From Charina bottae (Eukaryota; Chordata; Lepidosauria; Squamata; Charinaidae), in assembly GCA_023362775.1 (NCBI GenBank), contig JALMGJ010000020.1, forward strand, positions 5,022,001 to 5,086,000: a stretch of DNA of 64,000 nucleotides, written 5' to 3'. The first letter of the stretch is position 1, and every line of letters begins with the position of its first letter. Both the position numbers and the translations under genes were made by a program. Shown one piece after another: positions 23,901 through 36,159 of the stretch. The notes below the pieces were generated by a model. That model had not been told where the DNA came from. It searched no databases and saw only the letters and a program-made list of their open reading frames with translations.

Positions 23901-25385
23901 CTTGTGATGTGGCTTCAGTTATGCAAAATAAAGTTCTTAGGGTTTCTCCCTCTACCTTTTTGGAGAAGGACTTGTTTTGTCTGTCCAGGAGGGCAAAAAT
24001 TCAAGTTAAAAATCTCTCAAATGATCATCACCTTTTTCTGTAACCAGTTCCATTATTCAATGAAATGGCTGTTTTTGAAATGAAAATACAAATACTTGAA
24101 TAAAATTAGAGGCTGTTAAAAACCTATGCACAGAAAAAACCTTTAAAGTAAATCAGAGAGGAAGGAGAGATAATGGAGCTTAGAAACCAACCTCTTGGCT
24201 AAGAGGAACAAGAGCAGTGGAATAATTTAATTGCTCATCAGCTAATTATATGGTATTATAATGTTAATGTGTCTTCACCATGACAATGTAATAGGTATAG
24301 ATTGAGGCATATGAAAAAGAAAGTGTGGATGCCATAATTATAAGTAAGAGCAGAGCTGTTAGAGTAATTATAATGCTTCATCAGGTAATTAACATATTGT
24401 TCAACTTGAGATGAGGAACAAAGAGTGAGGAAGTTAAATATTGAAGGACATGCCTTTGACACTCTAGTGATATCTAAAACTGTTGCAAGGAACTGCCTTT
24501 TTCATTGACACTTATTTTTTATTTCTGTTTGATGAGGTAGCTTTAGATGAGTGAGATAGTTCTGGAAGTATGTTGTGAAGTGCGCATATTTCTGACTGTT
24601 AAACATATTGTGAATGTTGAACAAAAATGTAAGATTTTCAGTCATCTGCTAGAGAAGGATGCCCAAAATAATCGTAGGCAACTTGTGATGATCTTTTATA
24701 CTGTGCTCAGTTTAGGAAAACACAGAAGCTGAGAGAGTTTTCCTTCCAAAATATCTGACAGGCAAAGGGAACTTTGGGGAAAAGAAAAGTCAGGGACTAC
24801 CACAAACAAATGTGTGTCTAGAACACAGTCAAAATGTGCAGATGCCTGAAATTAAGCTAGATTTATGGAGTAAATTTTGTTGGCTTGCACAAAATAAAAT
24901 AAATGTATACACAGAATTATTCCAAAGATATGGAAGACTGTTCCACATTTTCAGAGTTAAAATAATCTCTTAAAATATATTTGCAAATAGTCAGAAGTTA
25001 ACATGTGATTAAATTAAATGAAAATGTGGGAATCAGTCATTCCTAGGTTAGACCAGGGACATTATGTAAACATATCTCAACCACCTCCCATGATCACGAA
25101 TTTAGAAAGATGGGGGGAAGAAATCTCCCGTTTAAAACCCTAGACTTCTCACACTGATAAGAACTCTAACAGCAGTTACCAAAACAAGGGTAAGGATGAA
25201 AGTCTGGAAAAGAAAAAGGGTTTTTTTTGAAACATGGTAAACAAGAACATTTCAGCCATACATTATCTCTTAAGCGTGGTTCCATCTCATATTACCTAGA
25301 GTTTCTCATTTGAAAGAAGAGTAATTGCTGGAATTCTTGTGTTGTAACCTAAACCTTGATTCTAGTAAATATTACTAATCAGGGC
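20946..25385. other. Unassigned AT-rich sequence, possible conserved non-coding block
   Basis: No gene found. Open frames at 21209, 22559, 23151, 24256 and 24547 are short and show no recognisable domain. The segment 24225-24410 is rich in TAATTA/TAATTG cores typical of homeodomain sites and is discussed as a candidate regulatory element. A weak old repeat may lie at 22820-22930. Confidence 0.4.
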
Positions 25386-25400
25386 TCTGAGCTGGGGCAT

Positions 25401-25452
25401 TCTCTCTCTCTCTGTCTCTCTCTCTCTCTCTCCCTCTCCCTCTCCCTCTCCC
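25401..25452. repeat. CT-rich microsatellite, compound
   Basis: (TC)n changing into (CCCTCT)n. Confidence 0.9.
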
Positions 25453-25899
25453 TTGCAAATTTGTATGAAAATGAAATATTGTACAAATATTGTACAATAT
25501 TGAAATATTGATTCACTAATAGATTTTTTTCCTTTTCTTTTTTATTAATCAGTGAATAAATATAGTATCAGTAAGTAGACAAAGGAATTACTGAGGTTGT
25601 ACAGCTAGTGCTCAGTGTATCATTGATGAGAAGCTAACCATGAAAATCATTAAATTATTTTAACAATATGAGAGCAGATTTGAATCTCTAAATGCCAAAA
25701 TCTCCAATATTTCTTATTTAAAAAATACAAAAAAGAAAGAAAAACTACTAAAAAGATTATAAATAAACATTAGTTTCTAACTTCCCCTTTGTTGTATTCT
25801 GACTGAGATATTGTACAATATTTATAAAAAAATTGTGTATTTCTGATTTCAGTTCCTTAGTTAGTTCTTTTCCCCCTTAAAAACCGTACTCTAAATCAT

Positions 25900-26160
25900 G
25901 GGTGTCCAACCTTTTGGCTTCCCTGGGCCACACTGAGTGAAGAGGAATTGTCTTGGGCCACACATAAAATATATAATATATGGAGTCCTTGGTCTGGCAA
26001 TGAAAAAAATTTAAATGAAGTTTTATTACTTATATACATTAACTATATTATATATCAATCGAAGAGAATATTTGTAGGTCAGGGTTGAACTGTGGAGTCC
26101 TTGGTGCTCTCTGAGCCTTGTTGTTTTCTTGCAGATGTTTCATTGCCAGACCAAGGACTT
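25900..26160. mobile_element. hAT-like fragment joined to an unnamed dispersed repeat
   Basis: The start, catgggtgtccaaccttttggcttccctgggccacactg, resembles the end of a non-autonomous hAT element. Further right, 26093-26150 (tccttggtgctctctgagcc...ttttcttgcagatgtttcattgcc) is repeated in inverse orientation at about 60302-60355. A 21-base perfect inverted repeat links 25985-26005 to 26138-26158. I could not define the outer borders. Confidence 0.45.
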
Positions 26161-26164
26161 AATT

Positions 26165-26560
26165 TATCACTTAAGAGATAATTGGTACAAATGTTTTACA
26201 GATGGTAACAACCCCATCAATGATATCTAAGGTAGACAAATCATATGGCAACAAATGTTGGAAATGTCATGAAACAGAAGGAACATTTTATGACATGGAG
26301 TGGACATGTAAAAAAAACCCCAAAAGTACTGGAAAGGCATACATAGTATAATGCAGAAAATCTTGGAATTTAAATTTGAAATGAAACCATAAATTTTCCT
26401 ATTAAGTATAATCTCAGAAAAGTTAACAAGAAACATAATTTAATTAGATATGTTCTTATAGTAGCGAGAACAAATTTTGCTCAACAGTGGAAGAAATACA
26501 TAATTCCAACAATATCCAACTGGGAATTTAAACTTGGAAAATATGCAGCAATGGCAAAAC
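26165..26560 (+). pseudogene. L1 LINE ORF2 C-terminal fragment
   Basis: A plus-strand frame contains CWKCHETEGTFYDMEWTCK (with its Cys/His knuckle-like CxxC...H...C pattern) and further on WKKYIIPTISNWEFK and MAKLT, which is the C-terminal end of squamate L1 ORF2. Stops interrupt it. Only the last 120 or so codons remain. Confidence 0.7.
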
Positions 26561-26608
26561 TAACAGTATAGTACAGTCTGGCTTCTAAAGGGGTCTAAAT
26601 GTCTATAA

Positions 26609-26841
26609 CAGTGCTTTTCAAAGTCCTGCCGTTGGCGACACACCAACGGGGGCGGTGCGGGGGCGCGCGAGGTGGTGGCGGCGGCGGCATGCACGGCGGC
26701 GGCAGCGGCGGCCTCGTGTTTCGCGCTAAAACCCGGAAGCGCTGATGGCACGCCGTTTTTGTTGCTGCTGCTGCAGGCGCAGCGGCAACACGCCATCAGC
26801 ACTTCCGGGTTTTGTCGCGACACACAGTTTCAAAAGCTATG
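26609..26841 (+). mobile_element. Non-autonomous hAT DNA transposon, GC-rich family, copy 3
   Basis: The ends are CAGTGCTTTTCAAA and TTTCAAAAGCTATG. The TSD octamers GTCTATAA and GTCTACAA (26601-26608, 26842-26849) differ at one base. The core is GGC/GCT triplet-rich, with gcgacacaccaacggg and tgtcgcgacacacag. Confidence 0.9.
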
Positions 26842-26986
26842 GTCTACAAATATTGCAAATTAGCAGATGTATAAAAAGGGGGAATCAGCAACCCAATAGT
26901 ACTTTTTTAAAAAAAGAATCCTTTTTTTTTGGTAATTAATTCTTGTTAAAATTTCTCAGTTTATCTATTTTTTCTTTTATTAACAT

Positions 26987-27033
<47 letters not shown>
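26987..27033. repeat. (GATA)n microsatellite
   Basis: About 12 units, ending exactly where the Sauria SINE tail begins. Confidence 0.95.
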
Positions 27034-27035
<2 letters not shown>

Positions 27036-27359
27036 GGTAAAGGTTCCCCCCGCACATTTGTGCAGTCGTGTCCAACTCTAGGGGCCGGTGCTCATCTCCG
27101 TTTGTTAGCCGAAGAGCCAGCGTTGTCCGAAGACGCTTCCATGGTCATGTGGCCGCATGACGCGTGCGGAACGCTGTTACCTACCCACCGAAGTGGTACC
27201 TATTCATCTACTTGCATTTGCATGCTTTCGAATTGCTAGGTTGGCAACAGCTGGAGCTAGTGCGGGAGCTCACTCCGCATGCAGGGCTAGGGATTCGAAC
27301 CTCCGAACTTGCGATCTTCCGATCGACAAGCCTGGCGTCTTACCCACTGAGCCACCACG

Positions 27360-27362
<3 letters not shown>
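27034..27362 (-). mobile_element. Sauria-type SINE between two microsatellites
   Basis: Full-length minus-strand copy: AAGGTAAAGGTT (tail complement) at its left and gagccaccacgcc (head complement) at its right. It abuts (GATA)n on the tail side and (TA)n on the head side. A TSD cannot be distinguished inside these repeats. Confidence 0.92.

Positions 27363-27396
<34 letters not shown>
27363..27396. repeat. (TA)n microsatellite
   Basis: About 17 units directly next to the SINE head. Confidence 0.95.
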
Positions 27397-27404
<8 letters not shown>

Positions 27405-27479
27405 TTCACACATACACACAGATACATATATACATACTGTATATACACACACATACATGCATGCTAAGTAACAATACAA

Positions 27480-29130
27480 GGGAGACTTTAATATTTAGTA
27501 AACAGCTTAAGATTGAGACCTCTAGTATGTAACAAATATTTTGCTGTGAGTTGTAATGGTTCTTTTTCAATGTTATACTCAACTTTGGATGAAAAAGCCA
27601 AATAATTTTATGGTTGTAATATTGACATCCTAAATTGTAATTAACTTTGATAGAATATTTTTTCTTTCTCTTCTCTCTTCTCAATATTCTAAACTATCTA
27701 AATCAAAGAATATTAATAATCTTCAACCATATTACTGAAACATCAATGTATTGAAACAACACAATGTATTACGACTAATAACAATAAGAAAGAAAAAACA
27801 CTTCTCCAGCAGAAAATAAAAAGTAAAAAAAACCAATATGGTAAATTCCAGCCTTTGCCAAGTAGTTCTTGATGTCTTTAGTCTATTCATGGGGTGTGAA
27901 TGACTCATATCTGCATATGTAATTGCACTTTTCCTACTATAGTTATCTCTGACATGAAAAGCATTTAAAGGACAGGCTAATGGTGAAATTGTTGGACTTA
28001 AAACTACTGTATTTCTCTTGTACGGTTTCATATTTTTATTACGCTTTGTCTTATAATGCATCCTTTTAAATTTTTGTCTTCTTTCATATCTCTGTATCAT
28101 AAGTATCTATGAAGCCCATTAACTAGACCAGCTCCTTCCAATATTGACATTCTACTGTTTGGGGATTTTATCCGTTCTGTTAGCCATGACAAACAGCTTG
28201 CTCCATAATATAGTTGGAAGTGTGGAAGAGCGAGCCAACCTCTGTCTTTTGAGTCTTATAAAATATTGAGTCCCCCCCCCCCCCATTGTATATACATTTA
28301 CTAACAGTTTCTTGCCATTCTTTTAAAAATCTTTCTGGAATTGTAATTGGTACCATTTGAAACAAGTAGTTTATCTTTCGTGATACATTCAACTTAATAA
28401 TCACAACTGATGCTAACCAAGAATGCTGTACTTTTTTTCCACCTTTCAAGGTCTGTTTTAATTTCTTTCCATAGTTTGACATAATTGTTTTGATATATGT
28501 CTTGATTATTGCCTGTCAAATGCCAACCCAAATATTTCACTGAATCTATTATCTGGCAGCTAGATTCATTCCACAGGAAATCTTCCTTGTCTTGCGTTAA
28601 ATGTCTTGCAATTATTTTGTTTCTTGAACATTGATTTTATATCCAGAGAATTCTCTAAAGCCTTGGATTGTTTTCAGACTGTCTTACTGTACTCCGTGGT
28701 TCTGTGATGGTTAATACTACATCATCTGTATAACATTTCAGCTTGTACTCCTCTCCATGGATTTTGAGGCCAGAAATTTGTTTGTCACCTTTACACTTTC
28801 TGTAAATATTTCTAAGGCAATGATAAATAATAGGAGAGAGAGTGGGTATCCTTACCTAGTGCCTTTATTTATTTGAAAATCTGTGGCAACTGTTCCGTTA
28901 GCCATGATCGTTGCCGTTTGCCATTGATATATACTTTTAACCCAGGATTTGAACTTTCTCCAGGATTTACAGTATTTTGATCAATACTGCAAGTAAAAAT
29001 TTTCCATGTCTAGGAAAGCCTTTTCCATATGCTACCTTTTTTTTTCTTGCTGAAGTATTCTGTTGTGTAAACCTGCTGTTGTCCTTTATATTCTTCTTCG
29101 GAGTATATCCTGTTTGAGTGGTATATACTG
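27480..29130 (-). pseudogene. L1 LINE ORF2: reverse transcriptase and C-terminal region, broken
   Basis: On minus, the reverse transcriptase catalytic box appears at 28718-28732 as YTDDV (family form YADD, with Ala changed to Thr), followed by VLTITEP. Further downstream come VKYLGWHLTGNN, then NYVKLWKEIKTDLERWKK and later INYLFQMVPITIPERFLKEW, all typical of the L1 palm/thumb and following segment. A 100-codon open frame at 28180-28482 covers the latter. Stops and frameshifts occur throughout. The sequence toward 27480 is probably the degraded C-terminus and 3' end. In life this protein nicks DNA and copies L1 RNA at the target. Confidence 0.8.
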
Positions 29131-30120
29131 GATGCTAGGGCATTCTCGAGGGGAGGGGTGGTCAAAAAAGTCACGATGATGGTGACAACTGTGTGATCAA
29201 AGCCTTGCCCCTTTTGTTATATGCAGCACATAAACAACACATGTAAAGAAAGGATCAGGGCTTCAACTGAGCAGTTGCAATCACCACCTTGATTTTTTGG
29301 ACTCCTGCAGCAGATGCCCGTGGCCCTTAGAGACTTGTTCTTTGGATTAACCACTTCCATCCTGATTATTAGGAGAGAAGTCTGAAATCTTATTCTTTGT
29401 ACTGCATTGGGTAAACAACATTTGTGTCTGAGGTTTCATTCTTGTATGCAGTAAGAATTCCTGAGTGATATCTGGAAGTGCTTGCCAACTCTAGCTGAGA
29501 GCTGAAAGAAAGTTCAAGGAAACAAAGAAATACAAGTTCTGGGGACTTGTGAGCATGGGTGTGAACCCTGACAAGAAGAGCAGAGCAGGAAAGCAGAAAA
29601 CTGGAGTAGGAATTGAGGCAAGAATCCAGTTGATAATACCTGCTAAGAGACTGGGGTTTTTTTTCTCTCTCTCTCTCTCTCTGTAAATAATACCAGATAA
29701 TTTTAGATTTCACATTGGTTGGGTATTATGGAGAATTTTGTAATTTTGTTTTTATATGCACCGAGGCCAGAAGTTTGTTGCTGATGGACTCTCTGTTGTT
29801 GATGGCTGGGGTATGTTGGTGAGGGCTTGTGGATAGTTGGGAGTGATTGCCATTAGTGGACTGCTAGGACCACTGAATGGAGCAGAGCTTAGTGCAGTGG
29901 AGGAATAAGCACACACAGAAAAGAGTTTTTATCAAAATAGCATTAATGAGCACACTAGAGAGATATAGGTTATTGATCTTAAGCACTTAGCCCACTCAAG
30001 CATAAAGAATTACACGCTTAGACAAAGTAGTTTCAAAAGAGTTATTACTTTTATTTGGTCCAGTTCAGTTACATCCATTCTGTTAGGAATTCTTCTTCTT
30101 CTTCTTCTGTGTTTTCCATA
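29131..30120. other. Unassigned sequence, no gene seen
   Basis: Contains a short (CT)n tract near 29664-29682. Around 30030-30060 aaaagagttattacttttattt hints at the polyadenylation end of an old LTR on minus, but I cannot support it further. Confidence 0.35.
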
Positions 30121-32260
30121 AACTGTTTACCTTTGGCCCTCATTGCTGCCAGGGGCTGTGTGGAGAAGGGGGAAAGATTCTGAAGTTGAGGCCTAGGCAT
30201 GGCCTCTTGATGGAGAGGAGCTCAGCAGCCACGTGCTCCTTCGATGGTGGCAAAAGTCAGAGAGAGTAAGGAGAGTGGGAGGGGCAACAAGCAGCTTCCT
30301 CCGGAAGCACATAGAGAGTTTGCCTCCTAGAGCAATCACCCATATGTTAATGAGGCATGCTGATTTGCTGAGACCTCCAACAGGGAGAAGGGCCGACAAG
30401 CTTTCAGATTTGTTTTTTGTTGTGGGTCTGTGCACTGTGGAGGCTGGCATGGAACATAGCCAGGGAGTGGCCTCATGGACTCTCTTGTGGCTCAGGGCAG
30501 TGCCGAGAGCAGACTAGGATCTGTGCTCAGCATTGCTCAGAGCTAGTGATGCTGCTGCTGCTGCAACACCCCAATCGGCTGTTTGGCAGCACATGGCTTG
30601 AGGCTGCAGACACTGCAGTTGAGTGGCTGAGGAGGTGCTAATGTGACTGGCTCTCCATGCTGGTGGGAATGGCAGTGACAATGGTGTGGCATCTGCTCTA
30701 GAGGGGCCAGACAGCAGTAGTGGCAGTAATCTGAGGCTGCCCACACTCAGTGTGCCAAATGGTTTGGGATCCCTGATGGGCTTGTATGACAGCAGGAGTG
30801 GGAGTAGGGTGGCGGTCCTCTAAGAAAACCATCTGACATCCTGCAGCTGTTGTGTAGCCTGCCACACTGTATAGCAGCCAATTTGGCCATTATCTTTGCT
30901 TGGTTCAGCAGCCATAAGACTTGGGGGAGACTGAAGTCTGCCTTGATTGTGTCAGCTGTTGGCAGCTTTGTGGACTTTGTGTCAGTATCCCTGAAGATTG
31001 GAGGGGTAAATGGGTTGGAGTCTGGATCTTCACTTTGGACAGTTTGGTGGGGTTGGGCAGGTGGGTGTGGTAGGTGGGGACTGGGTTTTTGCCCTACTTG
31101 GCGAGGTAGAGTGCGTTTTTCTTTCCCTGCTGATAATCTGAGTGAGAGTAAAGTGGCTGGTAGTGGTGGTAGAGTGTGGCTGGTGGGTATACGTTGGGGG
31201 AGGCATTGGGCAGGCTGGTTGGCAAGATCTAGCATGCTGAGTGCTACACAGAAGCATATGGAGAATTAAGCCTCCTTGCTACTTTAAGGAGTATGTTGTT
31301 AGTTTGTTTGAATGAGGGCCTTTAACCTGGGGGACGGAAGGCATGGATCAGGGGGATGTTATATTCTGGAATATGGAGAGGGCAGGCAATAACATCAGGA
31401 TGGTGACAGGTGTGGGGAGATATGGTTGGAAACAGGGACAGGCCGCTGTAAGGGAAAGACACTTTCAGTGTTTCTTACCAATACCACATTCTACTCTTTT
31501 GTGCTCGGCCCCAGTGCCTGCTGTTTGGAGTTTTGGCATCCCTGGTTTCTGGCTATTGCTGCTTAATGGAAGGTCAGTTTGTAATAAAGCAGGTAACCAG
31601 ATGTGAGACCCTGTTTGTGAAGTTGGGTTCTAGGGACCAGATGGGTTTCTTGCTGTTGTACCAGACTCCCTACTGCATAGTGGCTTCCCTGCCTGAGCTG
31701 CATGATGCTGTGGCTGAGTTGGTGGTAGAGTTCCCCAGACCTATGGTGCTGGGGACTTCAATCTGCCTTTTCTGAGCCTGGGATCGGATCCATGTTAATG
31801 GCCCGACTTGCTATAAGGATCACACACTGGGCTGGTTCTTCAGTGGTGACATGATCTGGAGTTGGGGGATGTTACCATCAGTCCCTTGTCATAAACAGAT
31901 CACTCCCTGTTAGCCTTGCCACTTCCTCACTGCCATGAGGAAGAATTTATTTGATCAGTCTGCCCCAGGCACCTGACAGACCCAGCAGGGTTTCAGAGGA
32001 AACTTGGGGTTATTCCTGAAGTTCTCTGTTACATGGTTTGACTGAGGCCTTGGTTGTTTCTTGGTATGAGCAGACAACAGGGGCCTTGGATCTGATCACA
32101 TCTGTGCAGGCTGTCTGAGTGTGTGGGTCTTGGAAGGCCCCCATGTTGCTGGACAGAAGCTGGGAGATGATATAAGAGATGCCTAGAGTGCCGCTCTAGG
32201 AAGGCAGAGTGTGAGTCCCACTGAGCAAGGGTATGATTTTTTATTAAGGACTACCTTGTA

Positions 32261-32500
32261 AATACTTTGGCCACCTAATGCGAAGAGAGGACTCACTGGA
32301 AAAGACCCTGATGCTGGGAAAGACTGAAGGCAAAAGGAGAAGGGGACGGCAGAGGATGAGATGGTTAGATAGCATCACCGATGTAACGAACATGAACTTG
32401 AGTAAACTCCGGGAGGCAGTGGAGGACAGGAAGGCCTGGCGTGCTATGGTCCATGAGGTCACGAAGAGTCGGACACGACTTAACGACTGAACAACAACAA
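32261..32500 (+). mobile_element. Bov-B LINE 3' end, 5'-truncated, with TSD
   Basis: The coding tail GKTEGKRRRGRQRMRWLD and the 3' end gagtcggacacgacttaacg with (CAA)n are Bov-B. The 8-bp TSD ACCTTGTA lies at 32253-32260 and 32501-32508. It differs in many positions from the full-length Bov-B at 52122, so it belongs to another subfamily. Confidence 0.88.
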
Positions 32501-32829
32501 ACCTTGTAGCGATAGAAGTGGCAAAACGTACCTGTTTTTCCGCTCTTATTGCATTCTTGGATAGCTAGTTGGCAGCCCTGTTTAGGGTGACTTGTGGGGT
32601 GGACCTCAAGGCCTTTGTGAAGAGTTTTTGAGCAATCTGTCAGAAAAAGTTGCTCAGATTTGCATGGAGTTGGCCTGTGTGCAGATCCCATGGAGATGAC
32701 TGAGGCACAATCTTGCTTGGTTATCTAGGAAGAGTTTGAGCCTCTTAGTCTTGAGGTAATTGACAGGATCTCTGGAGCTATCAATTGCAGCTGGTAATTC
32801 ATCAGGAAATTGTTTGGGACCCTACTTTA

Positions 32830-33925
32830 TGAATAGTAAATAGAATATTTAAGTGGAATGCCAAGCGCCATTATAGCATGAACCATTTTGAGCTCAAAAC
32901 AGCTTCAAATATTCCATGCTAAGAAAAAAGAACAAGCGTTTCATGTATGGGGCAGAAGCACACTGTCCTAGTTCTAATACAGAACCAAACACAGCTGTTT
33001 ACACTGTTCCATGCTGTTCGGTGCTGTTTTTTGTTCTTGCTTTTAGATTCAGTTTTAAAGCAATTTAGAAGGGAGAGGAAGAGGAGGAAGGATTCTCAGC
33101 TCCCATTCTTTCCCTGTTCTGATTAGGATATTGCTCCCCCTCTCACCTCAAAGGTGTGGTGAATTAATTCTTCCAGTTAGGTGTGTTGTGTGTTACTGAG
33201 TGCGTTGAGCAGATTCTTGCTCAATGCACCCACATACTAAATAAGATATTTTTTTCTTAATAAAAGTCTTGAAGTCTCTCCCGTCCTTATCTGAGTGCTT
33301 AGTTATATAAGTTTATCCTATTTCCCCCCCATCAAAACACCACCCAAACAAGCCATGACTAAGAGAGGTGGGCCAATTGGAGGCAGTGGGATAGCCGGAG
33401 GGAGAGACAGATCAAAGCTTTTTGGTCAGAGGAGGTGGAGGGTAGTTGCTACAAGGAAGCTTGATTTTAGTAATATGCCCACTCCTTCCATAGCAGCAGT
33501 GATGAGAGAAGGCTGCAGTGTTGGGGTGGGGTGTCTCCTTTTGAGCATCAGGAAGCTAGGCATGGCATGGCAAGGCAAGGCACCTTACTGTGTGTTTCCT
33601 CAATCCCTGGAAGCCTCAAGGCTCTTCGTCTGTGGCCCTTGGAATTGCCTCTGAACATCATTACCAAGGATTGATTGCACAGTTTCCCACCATTTTGTGG
33701 TAGAAAATACGTGAAACTGTAGCTCCCTAAGCCCCAATATGCATATCCCTGTTGAAAAGACAAGGCTCCTTCCTTCCCTGTAAAACCTGCCAACATGCCA
33801 CATATGTAATGACCCAACCCAATTTGCATGTAATGACCCAACCCAACCCTTTACCCTCCCCTCCCTAAAATGTTCAGTGTAGCCCTTGGCTCATCCCATT
33901 ACAAATACAACCAAACATAACTCCA
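32830..33925. other. Unassigned insert within the L2 LINE
   Basis: This stretch breaks the L2 colinearity and shows no recognisable coding or repeat structure. A pyrimidine-rich region near 33780-33860 has tandem taatgacccaaccca units. Confidence 0.35.
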
Positions 33926-33929
33926 AGTA

Positions 33930-34035
33930 CACAAATATTTTATTTATTTATTTATTTATTTATTTATTATTCAAATTTATTCCCCGCCCATCTCCCATGC
34001 AAGGGACTCTGGGCGGGTTACAATAAATTAACTTG
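33930..34035 (-). mobile_element. L2/CR1-type LINE tail fragment with (TTTA)n
   Basis: (TTTA)n is followed by ccccgcccatctcccatgcaagggactctgggcggg, the complement of the LINE tail seen at 9870. It is inserted in the plus-strand L2 element. Confidence 0.6.
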
Positions 34036-35661
34036 CTAAATAAATTTTACTTATTATTTATTTACTTTTCCTGTGGCTGTGGTGGCAATGAAAAGGACAT
34101 GCTGGGCTGCTTCAGGCCCATCCTGGGGTGACTCAGTTGACCTCTCCAAAACCTACTGTAATAGGTTTGCAAAGAATTTGAAGACAAAGTTGTTCACATC
34201 ACTCCAAATAAGATGCAACAATTCAGGATATACTGTGGAGTTCATAGTGGTCCCGTCTAGTCAGAATTCATTGGATTAGTTCAGTGATTGCAGCCCAAGA
34301 AATTGGACAAGATAACTGGGAGAGTGAGGCCAACTATCTGCTCACTGTGGCTGCTACGTTGTGGCAGGGAGGCTCTAACTAAGTGGTCAAAGATACCACT
34401 TTTCATGCAGGATTGTGCCTTGGGTGTATTGTGGCCTCTCTTGAAGAAACTCTCCATGGAGCCTAAGGTTTTGGACAATGACTGCCCAGGTCCAAACTTT
34501 CCTTTCTTGGGCAAGGTGCTAGAGAGTGTTGTGGCCATTCAGCTAGAACGGTGTTTGGAAGGAGTCAGTTACGTAGTTCCATTTCAGTTTGGTTTCAGGC
34601 CTGAATATAGTACAGAAATTGCTTGGGTCGAGCTGACTGGAGAAAGATAACTTGGAATACTCCCAAGCTGATTCTTCTGGAACTTTCGCAATTTTTGACA
34701 TCATTGATGATGGGATATTGTTGGAGGAGTTTAGTAGGTTGAGAACCTGCAGGGTCTCCATCACAGAGTGGCAGGATGAGATTTCTATTTAGCTGAATTG
34801 TCAGATCCCAGTCAATTCCATTATTTTCCCCCTGCTGATCATAATCCAAATGAAAGTGCTAAGGGCAGTCACCAAAAGATTTGGAGTCTAATGTCATCAA
34901 CATGCTAATGAGAGTCAACTCTATTTTCCTTTTCCACCTGAGTCAGAAGAGGCTGTGGAGGTGCCTGACAGTTACCTGGAAATGGTGATGGAGTGTATGA
35001 AGGCCAATGAACTGAAATTGAAGATAGGTAAGGTAAAGGTAATATACAGTAGCTACTCATTCTCAGGCCTGGGATTTAGGAAGTTGGATGTCAGATTCCT
35101 GACTCGAATTCAACATATTTTAAGAGAATGTAATAGTAATAGATGTAATACATGCTGATAGGCCAGAGGTAGACAATCTAGCACTGGTTCCCACCATCCT
35201 AAGGATAGCCGGATACTAAACATCTGGAATGCACAAGGAATAAAAGGACAGAATAAAAACTATAGACAAAGGAATGAGTTCTGTTTGGTAGGCCCAAGAG
35301 ATGGAGTGTTGATCTAGGGGCAGCATGCAGGTAATTTGATCCAGAATGCAGCCGCACAGGCAATCTTAGGTGCACCAAGATCAGCACATATAACACCGCT
35401 GCTCCGCGAGCTGCACTGGGTTCCAGTTTGCTTCCGGGTCCAATTCAAGGTGTTGGTTATCACCTTTAAAGCCTTACATGGCATGGGACCAGAATACCTG
35501 AGGGACCGTCAGATGAGCACTGATCAGCCTTTGCATTATAGTTCCTCTATTTTAAGGTTCTTTTTTTATCAGGGCTGAAGCTGAATTCAGCATTCAACCA
35601 GCAATTTGTCAACTAGTTAGCTAACCAGTATACATGCAACTATAAATATATACTGTCCATA

Positions 35662-35757
35662 AAGGTAAAGGTAAAGGTTCCCCCTGCACATTTGTGCAGT
35701 CGTGTCCAACTCTAGGGGCCGGTGCTCATCTCCGTTTGTTAGCCGAAGAGCCAGCGA
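35662..35757 (-). mobile_element. Sauria SINE, 5'-truncated
   Basis: Only the 3' 95 bases are present (tail complement aaaggtaaaggttcccc, then gtcgtgtccaactctagggg and tccgtttgttagccgaagag), in the usual pattern of incomplete reverse transcription. Confidence 0.88.
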
Positions 35758-36155
35758 TACTGAAGCTTAAAATTGAATGGAAATCCTCTATATTTCACAT
35801 TTCATCTGCAAAAATAATTATCCGCAAGGAATGTTGGGGGAATGCAAACATGCACAATTCCTGAGATAACTGAGATATGTTTGCAACAATGAACAAAGCC
35901 ATATACTCTGCAGTAGGGAATAATGGACTTGGGGAGGAAGCATACTAGCTCCATTCCATCCCTGGCCATTGTTTTTTCTGTTCTGAGAGGTAACTACCGC
36001 AGCAGGGCATCTTCCAGCAGATGGCTGAATCAGATAGAGAAAGAGATCCTAAGCACATACAAAAGAGTTCCTGCTGAAGTTTACTCTAAATATGTGAAGG
36101 GCAAAAAAGATAGTGACAGCAGGGAGGTGGAACTGGTGGATGATTGTCTTTATTG
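35758..36155. other. Unassigned sequence
   Basis: No gene supported. A 77-codon frame at 35923-36156 has no recognisable features. Confidence 0.35.
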
Positions 36156-36159
36156 ATCC

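Larger units (their letters stand above)
30750..35520 (+). pseudogene. L2-clade LINE, near full-length but decayed and interrupted
   Basis: Plus-strand pieces follow L2 order. The endonuclease region is at about 31640-31940: a proline-rich YxxP segment, then a GDFNLP-type motif near 31750 (reading now frame-shifted), and TDHSLLALP near 31905. The middle region around 32520-32720 is recognisable by frame. The reverse transcriptase start is at about 34420-34620 (PLLKKLSMEPKVLD, then FGFRPEYSTE). A helix with MECMKANELKLKIGKVKV is at 34990-35040, and the C-terminal QNAAAQAILG...HITPLLRELHW...YLRDRQ block is at 35335-35515. Many stops and indels are present, and YADD was not found. A Bov-B tail (32261-32500) and an L2-type tail (33930-34035) are inserted. 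The upstream part 30190-30750 may be its 5' region. Confidence 0.72.

Noticed and set aside
30850..31269. A 139-codon plus frame and a 162-codon minus frame as a host gene
   Set aside because: They sit in the 5' part of a decayed L2 LINE, directly upstream of its endonuclease; no host protein similarity is recognisable.
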